Made by a program: the position numbers and the translations under genes
Assembly (NCBI RefSeq): GCF_000963005.1
Contig: NZ_JZHZ01000007.1
Location: forward strand, 1-64,000
Direction of reading: 5' to 3'
Length of the DNA stretch: 64,000 bases
DNA from: Xanthomonas sp. GPE 39
GTDB lineage: Bacteria; Pseudomonadota; Gammaproteobacteria; Xanthomonadales; Xanthomonadaceae
Notes under the pieces: generated by a model
Seen by the model: only the letters and a program-made list of their open reading frames with translations
Databases searched by the model: none
What the model was told of the DNA's origin: nothing
In this document: positions 50,742 through 58,509 of the stretch, piece after piece
Layout of the letters: each line of letters starts with the position of its first letter
Numbering within the stretch: position 1 is the stretch's first letter

Positions 50742-52037
50742 CTAGCCATGTCCTTCCAGCCGCGCTGGCTGCAATCTCGGCGTCAGCAGATGCACCATGC
50801 CGAGTGCAAACAGGTAGGCCGAACCGGCCAGCAGAAACACCGGCAGATAGCTGCCGGTGGCCTGCAGTAAAAATCCAATGAAGTTGGCGATCAACATGCC
50901 GCCGACCGCGCCGGCAAAACCACCGATGCCGACCAGACTGGCCACCGCGTGGCGCGGGAACATGTCCGATGTCAGTGTGAACAGGTTCGCCGCCCAGCCT
51001 TGGTGCGCGGCCGTCGCCAGGCCGATCAGCGCCACCGCCAGCCACATCTGATCGGCGCGTGCGGCGAACACGATTGGCACCACGGCCAAGGCACAGACCA
51101 GCATCGCACCCTTGCGCGCGCGGTTGACGCTCCAGCCGCGCGCGAGCAAACGCCCGGCCAGCCAGCCGCCGGCGATGCTGCCGACGTCGGCGAGCAGGAA
51201 GATCACGATCAATGGTGCACCCAGTTGTAGTAATCCCAGCCCGTATTTGTCGTGCAAGAACTTGGGCAGCCAGAACAGAAAGAACCACCAGACCGGATCG
51301 GTCAGGAACTTCGCCACCACGAACGCCCACGCCTGGCGATGCCGCAGCAACTGTGCCCAGGACAATTGCCGGATTGGTTCCGGCGGATCGCTGCGGATAT
51401 GTGCCAGTTCCGCCGCGCTCAGGCGTGGGTGGTGTTCTGGCGGGCGGTAGCTCAACCACCACAGGGTCAACCAGATCGCGCCGAGCACACCAGTGAATAG
51501 GAAGGCCCACTGCCAGCCCCAGGCGTTGGCGATGAACGGCACCGACAATGGCGCGACGATGGCGCCGATGTTGGAGCCGGAATTGAAGATGCCAGTCGCC
51601 AGCGCCCGCTCACGGCGCGGAAACCATTCGGCGACGGTCTTGATTGCCGCAGGGAAATTGCCCGACTCACCCAGGCCAAGGAAGAAGCGTGCCACCGCGA
51701 AACCGATCACCCCACTGGCCAAGGCATGGCCCATCGACGCCAGACTCCACACCCCGATTGCCAGTGCGTAACCGACCCGGGTGCCGAAGCGGTCGATGAT
51801 CGCGCCGCTGCACAACAAGCCCAGCGCATAGGCGGCTTGAAACGCGGTGACGATATAGCCGTATTGGATCTCGTTCCAGCCGATATGCTCTTGCAGAAAT
51901 GGCGCCAGCACACCCAGCACCTGGCGATCGACATAGTTGATGGTGGTGGCGGCCAGCAGCAGCGCACAGATGCGCCAGCGCAGGCGTCCCAGGGACGCGA
52001 TAGCCGTCGTGGTCTGTGCACGTCCAAGCGGCGTCAT
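50742..52037 (-). CDS. exuT: MFS hexuronate transporter (ExuT-like)
   Basis: This 431-residue major-facilitator protein has about twelve helices. From MTPLGRAQTTTAIASLG at 52037 it shows the anion:cation symporter signature: INYVDRQVLGVLAPFLQE, then the GLGESGNFPAAIKTVAEWFPRRERALATGIF region conserved in ExuT/GudP proteins. It would import glucuronate or galacturonate into the cytoplasm. It is the first gene of the minus-strand unit and probably supplies UxaC. A LacI-type palindrome lies upstream at 52199. Sugar specificity is inferred. Confidence 0.85.
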   Translation of the reverse strand: MTPLGRAQTTTAIASLGRLRWRICALLLAATTINYVDRQVLGVLAPFLQEHIGWNEIQYGYIVTAFQAAYALGLLCSGAIIDRFGTRVGYALAIGVWSLASMGHALASGVIGFAVARFFLGLGESGNFPAAIKTVAEWFPRRERALATGIFNSGSNIGAIVAPLSVPFIANAWGWQWAFLFTGVLGAIWLTLWWLSYRPPEHHPRLSAAELAHIRSDPPEPIRQLSWAQLLRHRQAWAFVVAKFLTDPVWWFFLFWLPKFLHDKYGLGLLQLGAPLIVIFLLADVGSIAGGWLAGRLLARGWSVNRARKGAMLVCALAVVPIVFAARADQMWLAVALIGLATAAHQGWAANLFTLTSDMFPRHAVASLVGIGGFAGAVGGMLIANFIGFLLQATGSYLPVFLLAGSAYLFALGMVHLLTPRLQPARLEGHG

Positions 52038-52198
52038 GCGAGCAATCTCCGGTCCATCCCGGTTTTGTTGCGTTGCACTCGGTACCGCAACAGCACAGTG
52101 TGTGTATCGGATGCGCGGGAAAAGCACATCGCGCAGCCAGGAGGATGTCCGGGTCGTTGCATGCGTTCGGCTCCTTCAGGGGATGACGTATGCAACCC

Positions 52199-52212
52199 TG
52201 ATAGCGCTATCA
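52199..52212. promoter_or_regulatory. LacI-type operator, exuT side (perfect palindrome)
   Basis: TGATAGCGCTATCA is a perfect 14-base palindrome with a central CG-containing core, the hallmark of LacI-family operators. From memory, a very similar motif (TGGTAGCGCTAACA type) was reported as the box of the xylan repressor XylR in X. campestris. A second copy lies 184 bases away. Confidence 0.7.
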
Positions 52213-52382
52213 ATAACATGTTCTTTGCGTCGGTTCTATCGTGCACAGCAGCACGGCGCAATGCACGATGCCAAGGCGAGGAACAGCCGCACGCATAGAT
52301 GCTGCATCCCGATATGCCTGGCATGCAACGACATGAATTAGCCATGCGCAGGTCATGGTGCCATGCAGCGTGACAGCGTCGC

Positions 52383-52396
52383 TGATAGCGCTACCA
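52383..52396. promoter_or_regulatory. LacI-type operator, receptor side
   Basis: TGATAGCGCTACCA differs from the perfect palindrome at 52199 in one base and keeps the TAGCGCTA core. It lies about 145 bases upstream of the receptor start and probably lets one repressor control both directions. Confidence 0.65.
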
Positions 52397-52539
52397 TCCG
52401 TCGCCATGGCCAGTGGATGGCGTAAGCGTTCGCTGCGGTTTTTCCATGAATCAAGTGATTTGGTCGGCGATTATTCGTTGGTCAAGTGTCGTGCCGCAAA
52501 AAGCGGGATGCGGGATATCTGCTTCGGGAGAGGATTACG

Positions 52540-55455
52540 GTGAACAACGGTTATGCGCGCACCACGTTGGCATATGCACTGGCCCTGGCGTTATCCGGGA
52601 TGAGCGTGGAAACAGTTCGAGCGCAGGAGGCTAAACCGTCTGCAGATACGCCTGCCGCCAGCGGCGAGACGGTGAAGCAATTGGATGCCGTGAACGTTTC
52701 CGGTTATCGCCACAGCATTCAGTTCTCGACCGACGCCAAACGCGATGCGGTGACATTCAGCGATACCGTCTTCGCCGAAGACATCGGCAAGTTCCCGGAC
52801 ATGAACATCGCCGAGTCGCTCAATCGTATTCCAGGCGTGCAGCTAGCCCGTGACGTGAATGGCGAAGGTCTGAATATCGCTATTCGCGGTCTCGGCACCA
52901 GCTTCACCAAGACCACTTTGAATGGTGCCAATATCGCCACCGCCTCGATTGGTCTCAATGCGCAGAATCAAAATCGCGAGGTGGATCTCAACCTGTTTCC
53001 GACCGAGTTCTTCACCCAGTTGACGGTGAACAAGACGCCGACCGCGAGCATGCTCGAAGGCGGCGTGTCCGGTGTGGTCGACATGCGTAGCGCGCGTCCG
53101 TTCGATCACCCGGGCACACATGTGACCTACCAATTGCAGGGCGACTGGAACAGCACCAGCAAAAAGACCACACCGCGTGGGGCATTGATGGGCAGTTGGA
53201 CCAATCAGGACGGTACGTTCGGCGCGTTGTTCGGTGTGTCCTCGGTGCGTAGCAAGATCGGAGTGGACGGGTTCGAGAGCATCGGCTGGACCAATCCCGG
53301 GCTGACCTACGCACAGTGTGGCCTGACCCCGCCGGCTGGCGTCCCGTCGACCAACCAGCCGGTGGCGTGTAATGCCAACGGTGGCGGTAACTGGCGTATT
53401 CCCGACACCGTGCCGGCCACCGCTGGTGCCGGCCTGACTCCCGGCCAGAGCATCGACGCGGCGTGGTTGCTGGCGCATAACCCCGGCCTGAGTACCGCGC
53501 AGATCACCGAAGCGCTGATTCCGCGCCTGGGCCGGCGCGTGCAGATGCAGGGCGATCGTGATCGCGATGCCTCTGTCATGTCGCTGGAATGGCGACCCAG
53601 TGACAGCGCGCATTTCTATCTGGACAGCCTGTTCTCCAAAGCCAGACGCACCACCGAGCGGACCAGCATGAACCTGATCGGGCGTAACGGAAACATGATT
53701 CCGTTGAACATGCAGCTCGATCCCAATAACGTGGTTACTGCGGCGACCTTCGCCAATGCGCAGTATTTTCTTGAAGCGCGTCCGTATCGCGAGCAGGTCA
53801 AGTTCTGGAGCGTGAATCCGGGTGCCGAGTTGTTGTTTGGCCAGTCACAGGACATCAAGCTCAACGTACAAGCCAACGCCACGCGTAGCTGGATGTCGCG
53901 CGAATCGCCGAGCGTGCTGGTGACGTCGCCGTTTACCACCGTGGACTATCGCAACGCCGGCGGGGACATGCCGTCGATTTCCAGTCCGCTGGATCTGGAT
54001 AATCCAAACCTAGGCTGGAATTGGACTGGCGGTCGGCTCAATATCGCCAACGAAAAGCGTGACACCGAAACCCGTGGCGCGCACGCCGATCTGCAATTTG
54101 GCGAAGACCGGCGCAATATCAAGGTCGGTGTGGCCTACGATCAGGCCGAGCGGCATATCCGTGGCTTCGACAACAGTGCCGCGTGGGAAACGCTAGTGTG
54201 CCGTGCCGGTGGCAATACCTGCACCGGTGGCCCTGGTTCGTTGATTCCGCAGGCGGCCCTGGCCTCGTATTTGAAGCCAGGCCCTGGCGGTTTCATTACC
54301 GTGGACTTCAACCGCTTCCTGCGCGATAGCGGCTACTACGCGTTGCGCGATGCCGCGCCGGAAACCAATGCGGCCAATACCGGTGCTGCGACCGGTGGCA
54401 TCCTGGAGAAGAACTGGGGTTTCTACGTGGAAACCAATGCCGAAACCGATGTATGGAACCGCACGCTACGTTTCAATGCCGGTGTGCGCTATGTCACCAC
54501 CGACCAGACCATCAGCGGCCCGGTCACGATTGGTGGCGTGCGCCGCTACCAAATGCTGAATTCGGACTACAGCGAGTTGCTCCCCTCGTTCAACCTGGCC
54601 TGGGACATCGCCAAGGATGTGGTGGTGCGTCTATCCGCTTCGCGCACGCTGACCCGGCCCGACCCCAGTGCGATGCTGCCCAACACCAACTTCAGCGACC
54701 CGTCGGCGCAGACCGCGACCCAGGGCAATTCCAAGCTAGCGCCATATCGATCCACCAACCTGGACATTGGTGGTGAGTGGTACACCGGTGGCGAAGGATT
54801 CGTTGGTCTGACTCTATTTGGCAAACGGATCGATGGCTTCACCGTCAATGGGGTGCGCCGCATTCCCTTCCTGGACCTGGGCGTGGATTACACGACGTTG
54901 AGCGCGACCCAGCAAGCTGCGATCCAACAGCGTGGCGGCCCCAATGCGGCCACGGTGGACGTGCAGACCCAGGTCAACGCCGATGGCGTACTCGACATCC
55001 GTGGCTTGGAGGCAATCTGGGTGCAACCCCTGGACCGCGTACTGGACGGGCTCGGTTTCAGCCTCAATTACACTCACGTCGGGCAGCAGTCCAGCGGCGG
55101 TGGTGTGCCGGCGGTTGCGGTGGGTGTGGCGCCGAACCTGTGGAATGGCACCGTGTATTGGGAGAAGAACAACACCTCGGTGCGTCTGTCCTATGCCTGG
55201 AATGACGACATGATCATCTCCGGAGCCAATCAGAATGGCATTCCCGACGCGCGGCTGATGGCAGATGCGCGCGGACAACTGGATTTGTCGGCCAGCTATA
55301 CGTTGGCGCACTTGCCCTCGGCGCCGCAGATCACCCTCAACATCACCAATCTCACCAACGCACCCTTGCGTACCACCTTCCAATATCCCAACGCGACCTA
55401 CGATCTGTACAAGCCTGGACGCACCATCATGCTGGGCATTCGCGGTACGTTCTGA
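52540..55455 (+). CDS. TonB-dependent receptor of the xylan locus
   Basis: This 971-residue outer-membrane receptor imports substrate with TonB energy. I start it at the GTG 52540, preceded by GGGAGAGGATTAC, with a signal peptide ending near VRAQEA. The N-terminal part shows the plug domain (FAEDIGKFPDMNIAESLNRIPGVQL, then GEGLNIAIRGL). A long β-barrel follows, ending in the terminal Phe of MLGIRGTF. A TonB-box-like KQLDAVNVSGY segment lies near residue 50. The transporter and GH43 genes follow in the same unit, so xylo-oligosaccharides are the likely cargo. Confidence 0.9.
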   Translation: MNNGYARTTLAYALALALSGMSVETVRAQEAKPSADTPAASGETVKQLDAVNVSGYRHSIQFSTDAKRDAVTFSDTVFAEDIGKFPDMNIAESLNRIPGVQLARDVNGEGLNIAIRGLGTSFTKTTLNGANIATASIGLNAQNQNREVDLNLFPTEFFTQLTVNKTPTASMLEGGVSGVVDMRSARPFDHPGTHVTYQLQGDWNSTSKKTTPRGALMGSWTNQDGTFGALFGVSSVRSKIGVDGFESIGWTNPGLTYAQCGLTPPAGVPSTNQPVACNANGGGNWRIPDTVPATAGAGLTPGQSIDAAWLLAHNPGLSTAQITEALIPRLGRRVQMQGDRDRDASVMSLEWRPSDSAHFYLDSLFSKARRTTERTSMNLIGRNGNMIPLNMQLDPNNVVTAATFANAQYFLEARPYREQVKFWSVNPGAELLFGQSQDIKLNVQANATRSWMSRESPSVLVTSPFTTVDYRNAGGDMPSISSPLDLDNPNLGWNWTGGRLNIANEKRDTETRGAHADLQFGEDRRNIKVGVAYDQAERHIRGFDNSAAWETLVCRAGGNTCTGGPGSLIPQAALASYLKPGPGGFITVDFNRFLRDSGYYALRDAAPETNAANTGAATGGILEKNWGFYVETNAETDVWNRTLRFNAGVRYVTTDQTISGPVTIGGVRRYQMLNSDYSELLPSFNLAWDIAKDVVVRLSASRTLTRPDPSAMLPNTNFSDPSAQTATQGNSKLAPYRSTNLDIGGEWYTGGEGFVGLTLFGKRIDGFTVNGVRRIPFLDLGVDYTTLSATQQAAIQQRGGPNAATVDVQTQVNADGVLDIRGLEAIWVQPLDRVLDGLGFSLNYTHVGQQSSGGGVPAVAVGVAPNLWNGTVYWEKNNTSVRLSYAWNDDMIISGANQNGIPDARLMADARGQLDLSASYTLAHLPSAPQITLNITNLTNAPLRTTFQYPNATYDLYKPGRTIMLGIRGTF

Positions 55456-55535
55456 GCCGCATGACCAGGTGCGATCTTCCAGCACAATAGCGGCTCTGCT
55501 GCGCGACATTCCCTCCCCTCTTCCGATCGTTGGTT

Positions 55536-57017
55536 ATGACTCCCACGCATTCCCTCTCGCTTGGCGAAAAGATCGGCTACAGCCTGGGTGACTTGGCGGC
55601 GAATCTGATTTTCCAGACGCTGGTGAGTTTCTTGGCGTTCTTCTATACCGACGTCTACCGGATCCCGGCTGGCGTTGCCGCCACGTTGATCTTCGTGGTC
55701 GGCCTGCTTGGCGCGTTCGTGTTCACGCCCCTGGTGGGCGTGCTGGCCGATCGCACGCGCTCGCGCTGGGGCAAGTTCCGGCCGTGGATCCTGTGGACGG
55801 CACTGCCTTTCGGCGGGTTTTCGTTGCTGGCCTTCAGCACGCCGGCGCTGAGCGAGCATGGCAAGATCGTCTATGCGTTCGTCACCTACGCCTTGCTGAT
55901 GCTGATCTATGTCGCCAACAATCTGCCGTATTCGGCGCTCAGTGGAGTGCTCACCGGCAGCATGGAGCAACGCAACAGTCTCTCGGCTTATCGCTTCTTC
56001 GCGGTGACGCTGGCGCAGTTCGTCATCCAGGTGCTGTTGCTGCCGTTGGTACTGATGCTTGGCGATGGCGACAAGGCGCGCGGCTTCCAGACCGCCATGG
56101 GCCTGTTTGCCGGCGTCGGCACGCTATGTTTTCTGATCGCCTTCGCCACCACCCGCGAGCGTGTGCTGCCGATCGCCGCGCAACCATCGAGTGTGCGCCA
56201 AGACCTGGGCGATCTGGTGCGCAATACGCCGTGGTTGGTGATGCTGGCGGTGACCATCCTGGTGTTCGTCAACCTGGCGCTGAAGGGCGGCATGTATGTG
56301 TACTACTTCAAGGATTATCTGGATGCGCAGGCACTGGCCGGGTTTCTCGATCGCAGCGGGTTCAATACGTTGATCGCGATGCTCAACCGGCTGCTGGCCA
56401 GTACCGGATTGGGCGTGCTGCATTGGCCCCAGGATGCGCCAACCTCGGCTTTCAGCATGTTCAGCGCGGGCGGCATCCTGGCGATGATTATCGGCATCAC
56501 CTTCTCCAAGCGTCTGGCCGACCGCTACGGCAAGCGCAATGCGTTCGGTGCTGCGCTGCTGGCGTCTACGTTGTTCCTGCTCGCATTCTCGATGTATTCA
56601 CCGCAGGCCATCGGCCTGGTGTTCGGCTCCTATGTGCTGCACGGGTTCTTCTACGGCATGACCATTCCGTTGCTGTGGGCGATGATTGCCGATGTCGCCG
56701 ATTACTCGGAATGGAAGAACCATCGGCGCGCTACCGCCATCGTGTTCTCGGCGATGCTGTGCGGGCTCAAGGTTGGCTTGAGCATCGGCGGGGCGCTGGT
56801 CGCCGGCCTGCTCGCTTTCTATGGCTACGACGCGGCGGCACCGCAGCAGAGCGCGGCGGTGAGCAATGGGATTCGTTTGACCATCAGCGTGTACAGCGCG
56901 ATTCCGTTCCTGCTCGGTGTGCTGCTGTTGCGCTGTTACGCGATTGATAAACCAATGGAATCGCGCATCGAGCGGGAGCTGGATGCGCGCCGCTTGCACG
57001 TTGCTTCCACCCACTGA
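55536..57017 (+). CDS. GPH-family sugar:cation symporter
   Basis: This 493-residue inner-membrane protein has about twelve helices and the glycoside-pentoside-hexuronide symporter features: LSLGEKIGYSLGDLAANLIF, LADRTRSRWGKFRPWILW, and ADVADYSEWKNHRRATAI. ATG 55536 is preferred to the in-frame TTG at 55530. It starts 80 bases after the receptor gene and ends 27 bases before GH43. Import of xylose, xylobiose or related sugars is inferred from the context. Confidence 0.9.
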   Translation: MTPTHSLSLGEKIGYSLGDLAANLIFQTLVSFLAFFYTDVYRIPAGVAATLIFVVGLLGAFVFTPLVGVLADRTRSRWGKFRPWILWTALPFGGFSLLAFSTPALSEHGKIVYAFVTYALLMLIYVANNLPYSALSGVLTGSMEQRNSLSAYRFFAVTLAQFVIQVLLLPLVLMLGDGDKARGFQTAMGLFAGVGTLCFLIAFATTRERVLPIAAQPSSVRQDLGDLVRNTPWLVMLAVTILVFVNLALKGGMYVYYFKDYLDAQALAGFLDRSGFNTLIAMLNRLLASTGLGVLHWPQDAPTSAFSMFSAGGILAMIIGITFSKRLADRYGKRNAFGAALLASTLFLLAFSMYSPQAIGLVFGSYVLHGFFYGMTIPLLWAMIADVADYSEWKNHRRATAIVFSAMLCGLKVGLSIGGALVAGLLAFYGYDAAAPQQSAAVSNGIRLTISVYSAIPFLLGVLLLRCYAIDKPMESRIERELDARRLHVASTH

Positions 57018-57044
57018 CGATTTCTTCCCGCTCACAGGCCCTCC

Positions 57045-58058
57045 ATGTCCGTCGATTCTTCCGAAGATCTGCAGGCGCTGGCTTGCAAGGCTATCTCGCC
57101 GCCGCTGGTGACCCACATGTACACCGCCGATCCATCGGCGCATGTCTTCGAGGACGCCGTGTACATCTATGCCTCGCACGATATCGAGACCGGCGTGGCG
57201 TTCAACGACAACGGCGATCATTTCGGCATGCAGGATTACCATGTGTTCCGCATGCAGACGCCGGATGGTCCGGCTGTCGATTGCGGGTTGGCCCTGCATT
57301 TGCGTGATATTCCCTGGGCCGAACGTCAATTATGGGCGCCGGATGCGGCTTATCGCGACGGTCGCTATTACCTGTATTTTCCAGCCAAGCGTGCCGATGG
57401 CCTGTTTCAGATCGGCGTGGCGGTCGGTGAGCGTCCGCACGGCCCGTTCCTCGCGCAGCCGCAGCCGATCGAGGGCGCCTACTCGATCGATCCGGCGGTA
57501 TTCGCCGACCGCGACGGCAGCCACTACCTGTACTTTGGCGGACTGTGGGGCGGACAACTGGAATGCTATCGCGACAACGTCTACGCGGCCGACAACGGTG
57601 AGCCCGCCGACGATGCGCCGGCGTTGGGACCACGGGTGGCGCGATTGCGCACGGATATGCTGGGCCTGGCCGAGCCGCCGCGCGAGATCGCCATTGTCGA
57701 TGCCGATGGCCGCCCGTTGCTTGCCGGCGACCACGCACGCCGCTATTTCGAAGCACCATGGCTGCACGTCCATGCAGGCCGCTACTACTTGTCCTACTCG
57801 ACCGGCGACACGCATCTGCTGTGTTATGCGATCGGCGATTCGCCCTATGGCCCGTTCACCTACCAGGGGCCGTTGTTGAGCCCGGTGGTGGGATGGACCA
57901 CGCATCATTCGATCTGCGCGTTCCAGGACCGCTGGTATCTGTTCTACCACGATGCCTTGCTGTCCGGCGGGGTCACCCATTTGCGCTCGATCAAGGTCAC
58001 CGCACTGCATCACGACGCGCAAGGTCGTATCGTGCAGGTGCATCCATACGGCGATTGA
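57045..58058 (+). CDS. GH43 glycoside hydrolase (xylosidase/arabinofuranosidase type)
   Basis: This 337-residue enzyme has the five-bladed β-propeller GH43 layout: the catalytic base Asp29 in MYTADPSAHVF, the modulating Asp149 in YSIDPAVFAD, and the acid Glu236 in YFEAPWLHVHAG. No signal peptide is visible, so it probably works in the cytoplasm on imported oligosaccharides, behind the GPH symporter. GH43 covers β-xylosidases and arabinofuranosidases, and sequence alone does not separate them. Confidence 0.9.
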   Translation: MSVDSSEDLQALACKAISPPLVTHMYTADPSAHVFEDAVYIYASHDIETGVAFNDNGDHFGMQDYHVFRMQTPDGPAVDCGLALHLRDIPWAERQLWAPDAAYRDGRYYLYFPAKRADGLFQIGVAVGERPHGPFLAQPQPIEGAYSIDPAVFADRDGSHYLYFGGLWGGQLECYRDNVYAADNGEPADDAPALGPRVARLRTDMLGLAEPPREIAIVDADGRPLLAGDHARRYFEAPWLHVHAGRYYLSYSTGDTHLLCYAIGDSPYGPFTYQGPLLSPVVGWTTHHSICAFQDRWYLFYHDALLSGGVTHLRSIKVTALHHDAQGRIVQVHPYGD

Positions 58059-58137
58059 GTATCTCTGTGGCGTTCACCGCTGCCGGAAGTCGCCATCGCG
58101 TTGCCGCGCCCGGTGACGGCGGCCCTGCCGCCTGTGT

Positions 58138-58353
58138 ATGCTCAAGCGCGTGGACACCCTGACGCCTGCCGAGATTTCCCTACGCATCGACGCACTGCGT
58201 CGCGAGCACCGCGCGCTCGACGAAGCATTGCAGCGTCTGCCGGCCAATGGCGAGGACGAATTGGAAGCCAAGCGGCTGAAGAAGCGCAAGCTGCAGTTGA
58301 AAGACTGCATTCTCCGCCTGGAGCAACTGTTGATCCCAGACGAGCCGGCCTGA
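58138..58353 (+). CDS. DUF465/YdcH family small protein
   Basis: This 71-residue basic, helical protein begins MLKRVDTLTPAEISLRIDAL and has the DUF465 pattern LRREHRALDEAL...ELEAKRLKKRKLQLKDCI. Such proteins are small coiled-coil-like adaptors of unknown function. It lies 79 bases after GH43 but need not belong to that unit. Confidence 0.8.
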   Translation: MLKRVDTLTPAEISLRIDALRREHRALDEALQRLPANGEDELEAKRLKKRKLQLKDCILRLEQLLIPDEPA

Positions 58354-58509
58354 GCGCGGCCACGGTTTCCGTGCGGCCAGTGAGATCGCGTCTGTGCGCC
58401 TTCAGCTCGGTCCCGCGTGTCAGGCGCGTCGCCACGCGCCTGATATTGCCGTATCGCGACGTTCGCTGCGGCGGTTGCTTACTCTTGTGGCACCAGCACA
58501 TCCTCAGCT

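Larger units (their letters stand above)
52038..52539. promoter_or_regulatory. divergent control region between exuT and the TonB-dependent receptor
   Basis: This roughly 500-base region holds no supported gene, although open frames cross it. It contains two palindromic sites with the core TAGCGCTA (52199-52212 and 52383-52396). The first is nearer exuT, the second nearer the receptor gene. Both promoters should lie here. Confidence 0.7.
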
